47,791 nucleotides of DNA from Chitinophagaceae bacterium (GCA_016787085.1 JAEUVJ010000041.1:1-47791); one strand, 5' to 3'. Positions 34,262 to 42,860 are shown, numbered from the stretch's first letter. Notes: generated by a model not told the origin, from the letters alone. Numbers and translations: made by a program.

Positions 34262-34882
34262 ATGAAACCATTACAAACATTTCTTTGCGGATTAACCTTT
34301 TCTGCACTGCTGTTTACTTCCTGCCAGCGGGATACACTGGACGATACGGTTATCACCGCTAACGATAGGTCTGCAGAATCTTATGAACAAACTTCCGCAA
34401 ATGCTAAGAAAAACCCTTCCGGACAAGTGTGTAATCCGAATGCATACATCATTACATTGGAAAGCCGTACGTATATCAACGGGCAATGGGAATGGGTTTG
34501 GAGTATTGAAAATCCCAATCCAGGCAATGGGAATAACGGAACTGCACAGGATCTTAGTAACTGGGGTATGCAACTTGGCGCCTGTGTTGACTGGGCTTCT
34601 GTATCCGGGGCAGCTTATAGCGGTAATGGTGTGAACTGGACGAACTTTACCCCCTCGTATGAAGTAAATCCCAGCCAGGGCTGTCTCACCACCCCGGTAT
34701 TGAAATTTGATTTCGGTACTTCAGGAAATGCCAGATCATACTATAAGCTAGTAGTAACGCAGGATTATGCTGCAGGAGCCGTGACAGGTTATTATAAATC
34801 CGGCAGCAATACTTCATGCTGCACCGTTAGCTTTACAGGTATTGGTTGCGGCGGCCCGGTTGAAATAGAAGATGTAGAATAA
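34262..34882 (+). CDS. Hypothetical lipoprotein with a cysteine-containing beta domain
   Basis: A 206-residue lipoprotein with signal MKPLQTFLCGLTFSALLF and lipobox TSC (C21). I use the ATG at 34262; the longer frame from 34226 lacks a signal. The mature part, after a low-complexity polar stretch, holds a beta-rich domain with pairs of cysteines (VCNP, GACVDW, GCLTT, SCCTV, GIGCGG) and aromatic motifs such as EWVWSIENPNPGNGNNG. I do not recognise an annotated family. Confidence 0.72.
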   Translation: MKPLQTFLCGLTFSALLFTSCQRDTLDDTVITANDRSAESYEQTSANAKKNPSGQVCNPNAYIITLESRTYINGQWEWVWSIENPNPGNGNNGTAQDLSNWGMQLGACVDWASVSGAAYSGNGVNWTNFTPSYEVNPSQGCLTTPVLKFDFGTSGNARSYYKLVVTQDYAAGAVTGYYKSGSNTSCCTVSFTGIGCGGPVEIEDVE

Positions 34883-34903
34883 GATACTGGTATCACTTAT
34901 GTG

Positions 34904-34971
34904 CATCCATCCTTACTGTTTCATCAGCACCTGTATTGTTTCAGGTGTTTGCTGTCGCAGAAGGATGGATG
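34904..34971. repeat. Nested inverted repeats at the 3' end of the aspartokinase gene
   Basis: CATCCATCCTT (34904-34914) and AAGGATGGATG (34961-34971) are perfect 11-base arms. Inside, CAGCACCTG and CAGGTG plus TGCTG form a second pairing. The structure spans the stop codon (34913-34915) and the last 18 codons. It could fold as a long stem and might end transcription from either side. Confidence 0.55.
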
Positions 34972-36178
34972 TTTCTTTGATCATCTTTTCCAATACTTCT
35001 GTTGTGTAATGACGGATGGTGAGCAGTGACAACCCTCTTACCACCTGAACATCAAAAAGCGCTGATGCTTCCAGGGCCAGCTTCTCTATCTTTTCCGCAC
35101 GGTCATCCAGTACGCATACAAAACTGATGGCTCCATTCTGAGTCAGGTTGGGTTTGACTTTCAGTTTTTCGAACAGGTGGTATAAATGCCCCACATGATG
35201 CTCGCCTACAAATGAAAAGTCCTTTGAGCTCATTTCCAGCATCACCTGGTTTTCCTTCAGCACAATGATAGGCGGCAGGTATTTCAATGATTGGCTATGG
35301 ATAACAGTTCCTTCCAATGCCGGGTCCAAAAAACACTTAACATATAGCGGAATACCTTTGTTCTGCAGCGGTTTGATGGTTTTAGGATGAATGACCTGTG
35401 CGCCATAATATGCCATCTCGATCACTTCATTATAGTTCAGCTCATGGATCGGCTGCGCATCCGGGAATTGTTTGGGGTCGGCATTCATGACACTTTCCAC
35501 ATCTTTCCATATCGTCTGACTGTCTGCATCCAGCATACTAGCAAAAACGGCCGCTGTGTAATCACTGCCTTCTCTTCCTAAAGTGGTGCTTTCATTCTCA
35601 TCTGTCGCTCCGATGAATCCCTGGGTTAGAACAATATCAGATTCATTGAACAATGGAACAACAGAACTGCGAACTTTTGACAGGGTAAACTCCCAGTCAA
35701 TATTAGCATCCCGGAAATTATCATCTGTACGGAAGATATCACGGACATCTGTCCAGGAATTTGCTATACACGCTTCATTCAGGTAATGGCTGACGATAGC
35801 AGTCGAAAGCAATTCTCCCACACAAACCACCTGGTCGTAATAATAGTCATATTCCCGTACGGGTTTATCATGCAGCAACCATTCAGCCTCCGTAAAGAAA
35901 TCTTTCAATTGCTGCTCACAGGCCAGATACCCGGTGACAAGCAGGTATTTTGCCGTAGTGAGGTGTTGTTGTTTCACCTGTTCAAAAAGCTGAAGGGCTT
36001 CCTCTTTATTGCCATGGTAAAATGCCTGCACTACTTTTTCCAACGCATTGGTCGTTTTTCCCATGGCTGATATAACTACCAGCAGCTTTTCCCCTGTATA
36101 TTTCTTGAGTATATCGCCGACATTCTTGACTCTCTCCACGCTGTTGACCGATGCACCGCCGAATTTAAAAACCTTCAT
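34913..36178 (-). CDS. Aspartate kinase, monofunctional
   Basis: A 421-residue aspartokinase, which phosphorylates aspartate at the start of the lysine, threonine and methionine routes. The opening VFKFGGASV (residues 3-11), the QGFIGATDENESTTLGREGSDYTA substrate motif and two ACT-like regulatory parts at the C-terminus are visible. No homoserine dehydrogenase domain follows, so it is not the ThrA-type fusion. It is alone on its strand, divergent from the fructose-bisphosphatase gene. Confidence 0.95.
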   Translation of the reverse strand: MKVFKFGGASVNSVERVKNVGDILKKYTGEKLLVVISAMGKTTNALEKVVQAFYHGNKEEALQLFEQVKQQHLTTAKYLLVTGYLACEQQLKDFFTEAEWLLHDKPVREYDYYYDQVVCVGELLSTAIVSHYLNEACIANSWTDVRDIFRTDDNFRDANIDWEFTLSKVRSSVVPLFNESDIVLTQGFIGATDENESTTLGREGSDYTAAVFASMLDADSQTIWKDVESVMNADPKQFPDAQPIHELNYNEVIEMAYYGAQVIHPKTIKPLQNKGIPLYVKCFLDPALEGTVIHSQSLKYLPPIIVLKENQVMLEMSSKDFSFVGEHHVGHLYHLFEKLKVKPNLTQNGAISFVCVLDDRAEKIEKLALEASALFDVQVVRGLSLLTIRHYTTEVLEKMIKETSILLRQQTPETIQVLMKQ

Positions 36179-36271
36179 GTATAGTTTACTGATTGATTAG
36201 TTGATTCGTCAAAAAGTTGCGGCAAATGTCGGAAATACCAGTCAAACCTGCCAACTAATCAACTTTCACCT

Positions 36272-36279
36272 TACATTTG
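36272..36279 (+). promoter_or_regulatory. Candidate -7 promoter element of fbp
   Basis: TACATTTG lies 20 bases before the ATG at 36300. It fits TAnnTTTG; no clear -33 TTG was identified. Confidence 0.4.
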
Positions 36280-36299
36280 TTTCAAACTAACATGCTTGT

Positions 36300-37313
36300 A
36301 TGAACGTCAACCGCAGAGTTCTCACCCTCGATGAGTTTACGCTCCAGCAACTTCGCCATATACCCAATGCTACCGGCGAGTTAAGTGGCTTGTTGCGTGA
36401 CATAGGTCTCGCTGCCAAACGGGTCAATGTGGAAGTGAATAAAGCCGGGCTGGTGGACATACTGGGCGATGCCGGCAGTGTAAATGTACAGGGTGAAGAT
36501 GTCAAAAAACTGGACATTTTTGCCAATGATCAGTTTACCGGTGTGTTGCACCATGGTATCAGCTGCGCCGGTATCGGCAGCGAAGAGTTGGACGAATTCG
36601 TAGCTTTTGATGATACGGTCAGCTGTCAATCCAAATATGTTTGTTTATTCGATCCGCTGGACGGAAGCGGGAATATTGATGTGAATGTTTCCATTGGTAC
36701 CATCTTTGGGGTGTACCGCCGCGTTACCGAAAGGGGAGAGGTTGCCTCAAAAGAAGATTTTTTGCAGAAAGGAACACAGCAGGTGGCAGCCGGCTATATC
36801 ATTTATGGATCATCCACCATGCTGGTATATGCTACAAGAAGGGGCGTGAATGGCTTCACTTTGGATCCATCAATAGGTGAATTTACCCTGAGTCATCCTG
36901 ATATCAAATGCCCGCCGTCGGGTAAGATATATTCCGTTAATCATGGTAATTTTTTCCAGTATGAAGAAGGGGTAAGAAACTACATTAATATCTGCCAGAA
37001 TAAAACCAAAGCAACAGGCGGGCCTTATACCCAGCGCTACATCGGCAGTATGGTGGCCGATGTGCACCGCAACCTGATCAAGGGGGGGATATTCATGTAT
37101 CCCGGCACCATAGATAAGCCCAAAGGGAAACTCCGCCTGATGTACGAGTGCAACCCTTTTGCCTTTATAGTAGAAGTAGCCGGCGGCAAAGCTACCAATG
37201 GCAAACAAAGGATACTCGATATACAGCCTACAGAACTGCACCAGCGTACACCTATGTTTATCGGCAGCAAGGATATGATGCATGAACTGGAAAGTTGCAC
37301 GGGTGATAAATAA
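36300..37313 (+). CDS. fbp: Fructose-1,6-bisphosphatase, class I
   Basis: A 337-residue class I enzyme of gluconeogenesis, removing the 1-phosphate of fructose 1,6-bisphosphate with magnesium. The metal motif DPLDGSGNID (near residues 118-127), the flanking CAGIGSEE upstream, and the C-terminal YECNPFAFIVEVAGGKATNGKQRILDIQP are family hallmarks. The gene appears to be single. A hairpin with 8-base arms (37366-37373 / 37383-37390) lies downstream. Confidence 0.96.
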   Translation: MNVNRRVLTLDEFTLQQLRHIPNATGELSGLLRDIGLAAKRVNVEVNKAGLVDILGDAGSVNVQGEDVKKLDIFANDQFTGVLHHGISCAGIGSEELDEFVAFDDTVSCQSKYVCLFDPLDGSGNIDVNVSIGTIFGVYRRVTERGEVASKEDFLQKGTQQVAAGYIIYGSSTMLVYATRRGVNGFTLDPSIGEFTLSHPDIKCPPSGKIYSVNHGNFFQYEEGVRNYINICQNKTKATGGPYTQRYIGSMVADVHRNLIKGGIFMYPGTIDKPKGKLRLMYECNPFAFIVEVAGGKATNGKQRILDIQPTELHQRTPMFIGSKDMMHELESCTGDK

Positions 37314-37365
37314 TAATACAAAGCTTTTCTGCCTGGTGTACAATATCATTACCTGCATTGACCAG

Positions 37366-37390
37366 TCTATGCTATACCCACCAGCATAGA
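37366..37390. other. Hairpin downstream of fbp
   Basis: TCTATGCT and AGCATAGA are perfect 8-base arms around a 9-base loop. No T-run follows on either strand, so its role as a terminator is uncertain. Confidence 0.4.
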
Positions 37391-37504
37391 TCTCACCCGG
37401 AAACGAATCATATGTGATACGGTTTATTTTGCATTTTCTGATCTGTATTTTACAAAACAACGAGTACTAATCTTGCTCACAGAATAACATAACTCTGTAT
37501 TCAG

Positions 37505-37963
37505 ATGGACATAAAGATCATTCCATATAAAAAAGAACATCATGACGCATTCCGACAACTGAACCTCGAATGGCTGGACCTGTATAACCTGACCGAAAGC
37601 CATGACCTGATGATATTGGACGACCCGGATGCGACAATAATCCGCAGAGGTGGTTTTATCTGGATGGCAGAAGCTGATGGAAACCTAGTGGGATCTGCTG
37701 CGCTCATAAAAGAAAAAGATGAAGAATATGAACTGGCCAAAATGGCGGTTACCGCTGCTTATCGTGGCAAAGGCATCAGCAACCTGCTGATAGAAAAATG
37801 TATTGAAAAAGCGAGAGTGGTCGGAGCAAAAAAAATATCCCTATTCTCTAATCACCAATTGCAAACGGCGCTTAGCCTTTATGCAAAATACGGTTTCAGG
37901 CATGTAGCACTGCATAATTCGCCTTTTGAAACAGCAGATGTAAGAATGGAACTTGTTCTTTGA
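37505..37963 (+). CDS. GNAT-family N-acetyltransferase
   Basis: A 152-residue acetyltransferase of the GNAT family. Motif A with the acetyl-CoA loop is visible as LAKMAVTAAYRGKGISNLLIEKCIEKA (RGKGIS), followed by the motif B strand and LSLYAKYGFRHV. Substrate unknown. Confidence 0.9.
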   Translation: MDIKIIPYKKEHHDAFRQLNLEWLDLYNLTESHDLMILDDPDATIIRRGGFIWMAEADGNLVGSAALIKEKDEEYELAKMAVTAAYRGKGISNLLIEKCIEKARVVGAKKISLFSNHQLQTALSLYAKYGFRHVALHNSPFETADVRMELVL

Positions 37964-38054
37964 CATTTTTTTTAACAATAACAAAAACAGAAGTAACAGT
38001 TTCTCCCCGCCATTGGTACAGAACTTGCCGTTAGGCGGAAAATCATTTTACCTG

Positions 38055-38510
38055 ATGAAACGTGTTTTATTGTTAACCTGTCCCTGTTCTATCGCTTTAC
38101 TGGCCTGTCTTGTTTCCTTTTCGCCGGCCCCGGGCAAAAGTCTTACGGTTGATGTATTGAATCATGCCAATCAGTTCAGGAGATCAAAAGGCCTGACTGC
38201 CCTGAGCCTGCATGAAGACCTGAATGCAATTGCTGAAAAACACAGTAGCAATATGGCAAAGGGCAGGGTAGGTTTTGGTCACGGGGGATTCAATAAACGC
38301 TATCACGAAGCTAAACGGAAGATAGCCGGGTTTAATGGTTTTGCTGAAAATGTAGCCTATGGCGCTACATCAGGAAAAGAAGTGGTCACCCTGTGGAAAA
38401 ACTCTCCGGGGCATCGCCGCAATATGCTTGGTCAATACAAATACACGGGCATCGGTATGGCCAAAGACCGCAAAGGCCGTATATATTATACCCAGGTATT
38501 TGCCAGGTAA
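38055..38510 (+). CDS. CAP/SCP-domain (YkwD-like) exported protein
   Basis: A 151-residue secreted CAP-domain protein. The ATG at 38055 opens a hydrophobic signal (MKRVLLLTCPCSIALLACLVSF); LLAC could be a weak lipobox. Family motifs are NQFRRSKGLTALSLHEDLNAIAEKHSSNMA, FGHGGF, GFAENVAYG and SPGHRRNML. Such domains bind or process unknown partners in the envelope. Confidence 0.9.
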   Translation: MKRVLLLTCPCSIALLACLVSFSPAPGKSLTVDVLNHANQFRRSKGLTALSLHEDLNAIAEKHSSNMAKGRVGFGHGGFNKRYHEAKRKIAGFNGFAENVAYGATSGKEVVTLWKNSPGHRRNMLGQYKYTGIGMAKDRKGRIYYTQVFAR

Positions 38511-38563
38511 AAAATCATTTTCAGGCAGCCGAAGCCAGTTGTTTTGCTGTAAATTGCCGGCCT

Positions 38564-39328
38564 ATGCAAAACAAAACCATCATCTCCGTCAAAGACCTGG
38601 TAAAGAACTATGGCCATTTCCAGGCTGTAAAAGGGATCTCATTTGACGTTTTCGAAGGAGAGATATTCGGGTTACTTGGCCCGAATGGAGCGGGCAAATC
38701 CACCACGCTCGAGATTATTGAAACACTCCGTCCCAAAACAAGCGGTGAAGTGATAGTAGATGGCCTTAACCTTGATAAACAACCTGGGGAAATCAAAAAG
38801 ATCATCGGCGTACAATTGCAAAGCAGCGGTTATTATCCCGGGTTGAACCTGGTACAACTGACCGAATTGTTTTGCGGATTATATAACCGCCAGGTAGAGC
38901 CAATGGAACTGCTGGAAATGGTGAACCTGAAGGATAAGGCCAAAGCAAAATTCAAGGACCTGAGCGGGGGACAAAAACAACGGTTCTCCGTAGCTACCAC
39001 CCTCATCAATGATCCAAGGATCATTTTTCTGGATGAACCTACCACGGGTCTTGATCCGCAGGCAAGAAGAAGCCTTTGGGAATTGGTCAAAAATATCCGA
39101 GAGCGGGGAACGACGGTCATCATCACCACCCATTATATGGACGAAGCCGAGTACCTCTGCGACCGGATAGCGATCATTGACTCAGGAAAGATCGTTGCAT
39201 TGGACACCCCGGACAATATGATAGATAAACTGGTGGCCTCGGGTTTTGAAAGACCTAAAGAGGTAAAGAAAGCGAACCTGGAAGATGTGTTCATTCATCT
39301 GACCGGGCACTCACTCCGGGAAGAGTAA
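38564..39328 (+). CDS. ABC-2-type transporter ATP-binding subunit, orphan
   Basis: A 254-residue ATPase. Walker A (LLGPNGAGKST, near 37-47), the signature LSGGQ (133-137) and Walker B (IIFLDEPT, near 153-160) are intact. The closing ANLEDVFIHLTGHSLRE is typical of ABC-2 exporters of drugs, polysaccharides or metabolites. No permease gene is next to it: the next gene is an FKBP isomerase. The start at 38564 was chosen because the upstream frame reads into the CAP gene's end. Confidence 0.92.
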   Translation: MQNKTIISVKDLVKNYGHFQAVKGISFDVFEGEIFGLLGPNGAGKSTTLEIIETLRPKTSGEVIVDGLNLDKQPGEIKKIIGVQLQSSGYYPGLNLVQLTELFCGLYNRQVEPMELLEMVNLKDKAKAKFKDLSGGQKQRFSVATTLINDPRIIFLDEPTTGLDPQARRSLWELVKNIRERGTTVIITTHYMDEAEYLCDRIAIIDSGKIVALDTPDNMIDKLVASGFERPKEVKKANLEDVFIHLTGHSLREE

Positions 39329-39401
39329 TACTGAGCATGATACTTGTCCAAAGGACTCTTCCGGAGAAATTTGTTTTTAGTATTTGGAATTTATAATCGC
39401 T

Positions 39402-39839
39402 ATGAGCATTCAAAACAAACTAAAGGAATTTATGAGTAATAAGATAGCTGCCCAGAAAGAAGCCGGCGCAGGCTTTTTAAAAGCCAACAAAGAAAAAGAA
39501 GGAGTAGTAGAACTTGCTTCCGGCGTCCAGTATCTGATTTTAAAAGAAGGTACCGGCGCCCAGCCATTGATCAGTGATGCTGTGAAGGCCCATTACAAAG
39601 GAGCCCTGCTCGATGGTAAAGAGTTTGACAGTTCTTTCAGAAGGAACCAGCCATTTACTGCCCCCTTACGTTCATTGATCAAAGGCTGGCAGGAAGTACT
39701 GCCACTGATGAAAGAAGGTAGTCATTGGCGATTGTGGATACCTTCTGACCTGGCTTATGGCGACAGGGGGGCAGGCGCCGATATTCCCGGAGGAGCTACC
39801 CTGGTATTTGAAGTGGAATTACTGAACGTCATAAAATAA
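39402..39839 (+). CDS. FKBP-type peptidyl-prolyl cis-trans isomerase
   Basis: A 145-residue isomerase. A helical N-terminal extension (KLKEFMSNKIAAQKEAGAGFLKANKEKEGV) precedes the FKBP core from about residue 40, with YKGALLDGKEFDSSF, LIKGWQEVLPLMKEGSHWRLWIP, LAYGDRGAG and GATLVFEVELL. No signal peptide is visible, so it is probably cytosolic. The next gene begins 8 bases later. Confidence 0.94.
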   Translation: MSIQNKLKEFMSNKIAAQKEAGAGFLKANKEKEGVVELASGVQYLILKEGTGAQPLISDAVKAHYKGALLDGKEFDSSFRRNQPFTAPLRSLIKGWQEVLPLMKEGSHWRLWIPSDLAYGDRGAGADIPGGATLVFEVELLNVIK

Positions 39840-39847
39840 TTATCTAT

Positions 39848-40387
39848 ATGCCTGCAACGATGACAGATCCCCGTTATCCCATCGGCCAGTATGAGCCGCA
39901 ACCATTTTCGATTGAGAAAAAAGTGGAGTGGCTGGCAGATATTAAATTCCTGCCATTGGCATTGGAAAATGCCATACTTGACCTGGATGAAAAACAGTTG
40001 CACACACCTTACCGTGATGGCGGGTGGACGGTTCACCAGTTGGTGCACCATATCGCTGACAGCCATATAAACGCCTACTGCCGGTTCAAACTTGCATTGA
40101 CGGAAGATAATCCCATGGTAAAGTCATACGAAGAACAGCTATGGGCGGAAATGAATGACGTACAGAAGCTACCCATTAATGTTTCCATGACATTGCTTCA
40201 TGCACTGCACGCCCGCTGGTATGAAGCGCTGAAGTATGTAAAAGACGACGAATGGAATAACCGCACAGTGGTTCATTCCGCTACCAAAAAGACGATGCGG
40301 CTCTGGTACCTCCTTGGTTTGTATTCATGGCATGGCCGCCATCATGTGGCACATATCACTTCGCTCAGGGAAAGAATGGGGTGGTAA
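39848..40387 (+). CDS. YfiT-type DinB protein, likely bacillithiol transferase
   Basis: A 179-residue protein matching the YfiT/BstA subgroup of DinB: RYPIGQYEPQP at the start, the histidine sites HQLVHHIADSH (near 63-74) and WHGRHHVAH at the C-terminal end that hold a metal. YfiT transferases attach bacillithiol to electrophiles such as antibiotics. The presence of bshC at 18589 supports a bacillithiol-using host. It is 8 bases downstream of the FKBP gene. Confidence 0.85.
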   Translation: MPATMTDPRYPIGQYEPQPFSIEKKVEWLADIKFLPLALENAILDLDEKQLHTPYRDGGWTVHQLVHHIADSHINAYCRFKLALTEDNPMVKSYEEQLWAEMNDVQKLPINVSMTLLHALHARWYEALKYVKDDEWNNRTVVHSATKKTMRLWYLLGLYSWHGRHHVAHITSLRERMGW

Positions 40388-40492
40388 GCAATAGAAAATG
40401 ATCAATTCAAAAATTAAGAATGTAAAAAGCAGGTTAAAGGCGGCAGTGACTTTTACATTTTGCATTCTCCGTTTTACATTTTACATTTCCAT

Positions 40493-41041
40493 ATGAAATG
40501 GGAAATCCTCTCTTCAGAATATCTCTTCCGTGACCTGTGGTTCAAAGTAAGAAAAGACGTTTGCCGGACACCGCAAGGAAAGATCGTTGATCCCTACTAT
40601 GTATATGAGTTTCCTGACTGGGTAACAGCTGTTCCGGTCACAGAAGACGGTAAGATCATCATGGTGCATCAATACCGCCATGCTATAGGAGAGACCTGCA
40701 TCGAATTCCCGGGAGGATGTGTGGATGATACGGATGCCAGTTTTGAAGAAGCCGTCAAAAGGGAATTACTGGAAGAAACCGGTTACTCCTTTTCGTCTGT
40801 CAAATCACTGGGCACTACTTCCGCCAATCCCTCTACCAACAACAACCTGATGCATATGTTCCTGGCTACCGGCGGGAAAAAAGTGTCAGAACAGATGTTG
40901 GATCACAACGAAGAAATAGAAACAGAATTATTTACAATAGATGAGGTAAAGCAACTGGTAAAAGACAATAAGATAATACAGTCTATGCATGTTACCTGTT
41001 TCTTGTATGCTATGCAGGAATTAGGAGAGTTGAAATTTTAA
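40493..41041 (+). CDS. NUDIX hydrolase (ADP-ribose pyrophosphatase-like)
   Basis: A 182-residue Nudix enzyme; the nearest kinds hydrolyse ADP-ribose or similar nucleotide sugars. The core box is visible as EFPGG...KRELLEETGY, but the first glutamate of the canonical GX5E spacing appears to be alanine with a one-residue shift (VDDTDASFEEAVKREL). The second half, REL-EE-GY, is intact. The ATG at 40493 is preferred since the upstream codons read through an A/T-rich repeat. It overlaps the convergent folC by 4 bases. Confidence 0.88.
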   Translation: MKWEILSSEYLFRDLWFKVRKDVCRTPQGKIVDPYYVYEFPDWVTAVPVTEDGKIIMVHQYRHAIGETCIEFPGGCVDDTDASFEEAVKRELLEETGYSFSSVKSLGTTSANPSTNNNLMHMFLATGGKKVSEQMLDHNEEIETELFTIDEVKQLVKDNKIIQSMHVTCFLYAMQELGELKF

Positions 41042-42327
41042 AATTGTACTTCCCCTACAAGAAATACGCTTCCGCAAACGATGATCAGGTCGTCCTCAGC
41101 GGCTTTTGATTTTGCCGATGCCAGTGCCGAATTCACGTCTTTATACACTTTACCTTTGAGATGATAGCGTTCCGCTTTCAGCTTTAGACTTTCAGCGTCC
41201 ATTGCCCGGGGAATATGCGCCTGCGTAAAGTAATACCGGGCGGTTTCAGGCAGCAGCGAAAGTATTTTATCCACTTCTTTATCTTTTACAAAACCAGTTA
41301 CCATATGCAGTTCATGATGGTCTGTTAATTCTACCTGCTCCAGCAATTGCCTGATACCATCTTCATTATGTCCTACATCAAGCACCACGGCAGGGGAGTG
41401 ATGAATAATGTCCCACCTCCCATGAAGTCCTGTTAATTTCTTTACGCTACGCAAGGCTTTTTGTATGGCTTCATGATCTAATTTCCACCCGTTGTTGTTA
41501 AGCTGGTGACAGGTTTCCAGCACAGTCAGCAGGTTCTTTCGCTGGTAAATACCCGGCAGGTCAAGATGATAAACAGTATGATCTGTTTTATGTTTATTAC
41601 CCACCTCCACGATCATCTCCTGTTTTTCCCATCGCCAGTCGGTCGCCTGCCACTGTTGCGAAGCAATGGTAAGGCTGGCATTCATTTGTTTTGCCTTTGT
41701 TTCAAATACCGGTAATGTTTCCGGTAATATCTCCCCGATGACCACCGGGATATTCTTCTTGATGATACCTGCTTTTTCGGCTGCAATTTTCTCCAGGGTA
41801 TCACCCAGCAGGTTCATGTGATCCATACCGATATTCGTGATAACAGATAATTCAGGAGTAATAACATTCGTACTGTCAAGCCGGCCACCCAAACCAGTTT
41901 CTATGATGGCTATATCTACCTGCTCCCGCGAAAAATGATCAAAGGCCATAGCAACAGTGATCTCAAAAAAACTGGGGTCTGTTTCATTGATCAGTGGCTT
42001 CATTCGCTCAGTAAAATCCACCACGAATTGCTCCGGGATCATTTGCCCGTTCACTTTTATTCTTTCCCTGAAATCCTTCAAATGAGGGGAAGTATATAAA
42101 CCTGTTTTATATCCGGCTGTTTGAAAAATGGCCGCCAGCATATGACTCACCGACCCCTTACCGTTGGTGCCTGCAATATGAACTGACCGGAATGTTATAT
42201 GCGGGTTACCTAAAAATTCACACAACTTCAGTGTATTTCCCAGGTCAGGCTTATATGCAGCAGCGCCGATCCGGCTAAACATCGGCAGCCGGGTAAAAAG
42301 ATAATCGAGTGTTTGCTGGTAATCCAT
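41038..42327 (-). CDS. folC: Folylpolyglutamate synthase/dihydrofolate synthase FolC
   Basis: A 429-residue ligase of the Mur/FolC family that adds glutamate to folates. The ATP loop is GTNGKGS at 53-59; the FFEITVAMAFDHFSREQVDIAIIETGLGGRLDSTN motif and a C-terminal domain with HGRWDII and LDVGHNEDGI are as expected. The ATG at 42327 overlaps the stop codon of the macro-domain gene (TGATG), so the two are translationally coupled. Confidence 0.96.
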   Translation of the reverse strand: MDYQQTLDYLFTRLPMFSRIGAAAYKPDLGNTLKLCEFLGNPHITFRSVHIAGTNGKGSVSHMLAAIFQTAGYKTGLYTSPHLKDFRERIKVNGQMIPEQFVVDFTERMKPLINETDPSFFEITVAMAFDHFSREQVDIAIIETGLGGRLDSTNVITPELSVITNIGMDHMNLLGDTLEKIAAEKAGIIKKNIPVVIGEILPETLPVFETKAKQMNASLTIASQQWQATDWRWEKQEMIVEVGNKHKTDHTVYHLDLPGIYQRKNLLTVLETCHQLNNNGWKLDHEAIQKALRSVKKLTGLHGRWDIIHHSPAVVLDVGHNEDGIRQLLEQVELTDHHELHMVTGFVKDKEVDKILSLLPETARYYFTQAHIPRAMDAESLKLKAERYHLKGKVYKDVNSALASAKSKAAEDDLIIVCGSVFLVGEVQF

Positions 42328-42848
42328 CACAACTGAAGCAGTGTTTTGTACAAGGAATGGTTTTCTTCATCAAAACACACAAAATGAACCTTATCCAAAA
42401 AGTGATCTGTTTCTAAAAACCTGGAAACGATATTCACTGCGACCTTTGCTGCTTCCCGTTTAGGATAACCATAGATCCCCGTACTGATATTGGGGAATGC
42501 AATGGTTGTAATGCGATGCGCAAGGGCCAGCTTCAGGCTATTACTATAACAATTAGCCAGCATTTCGTCTTCATTCTTCTTGCCCCCGTTCCATACCGGC
42601 CCAACAGTATGGATGACATACCTGGCCGGTAACATGCCTCCTGTGGTAATGACAGCATCGCCTGTTTTGCAGGAGCCTTGCCTTGCAATGATCATTCTGC
42701 ATTCTTCCAGTATGGCCGGGCCGCCTGCCCGGTGAATGGCGCCATCCACTCCGCCGCCGCCCATCAAAGATGAATTAGCCGCATTTACAATCGCATCGGT
42801 CTGCATCTTTGTTATATCGCCCTGTATCAACCCGATCCTTGTATTCAT
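42327..42848 (-). CDS. Macro-domain protein (O-acetyl-ADP-ribose deacetylase-like)
   Basis: A 173-residue macro domain, which binds ADP-ribose and often removes it or its acetyl ester from targets. The ligand-binding loops are [19 protein letters not shown] (21-39) and [14 protein letters not shown] near residue 120. It is coupled to folC by a one-base stop/start overlap, an unusual pairing since folate chemistry has no known link to ADP-ribose. Confidence 0.94.
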   Translation of the reverse strand: MNTRIGLIQGDITKMQTDAIVNAANSSLMGGGGVDGAIHRAGGPAILEECRMIIARQGSCKTGDAVITTGGMLPARYVIHTVGPVWNGGKKNEDEMLANCYSNSLKLALAHRITTIAFPNISTGIYGYPKREAAKVAVNIVSRFLETDHFLDKVHFVCFDEENHSLYKTLLQL

Positions 42849-42852
42849 AACT

Positions 42853-42860
42853 CAAAAATA
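42853..42860 (-). promoter_or_regulatory. Candidate -7 promoter element of the macro-domain gene
   Basis: Read on the reverse strand, TATTTTTG ends four bases before the ATG at 42848, and TTTG lies 23 bases upstream. This is the best -33/-7 pair found in the window and implies a nearly leaderless mRNA. It overlaps the tail of the terminator after the TonB gene. Confidence 0.55.

Noticed and set aside
40451..40488. Possible CRISPR-like or tandem repeat (TTTTACATTT three times)
   Set aside because: Units of 10 bases with overlapping and uneven spacing; too short and simple for a CRISPR array, better seen as A/T-rich low complexity.
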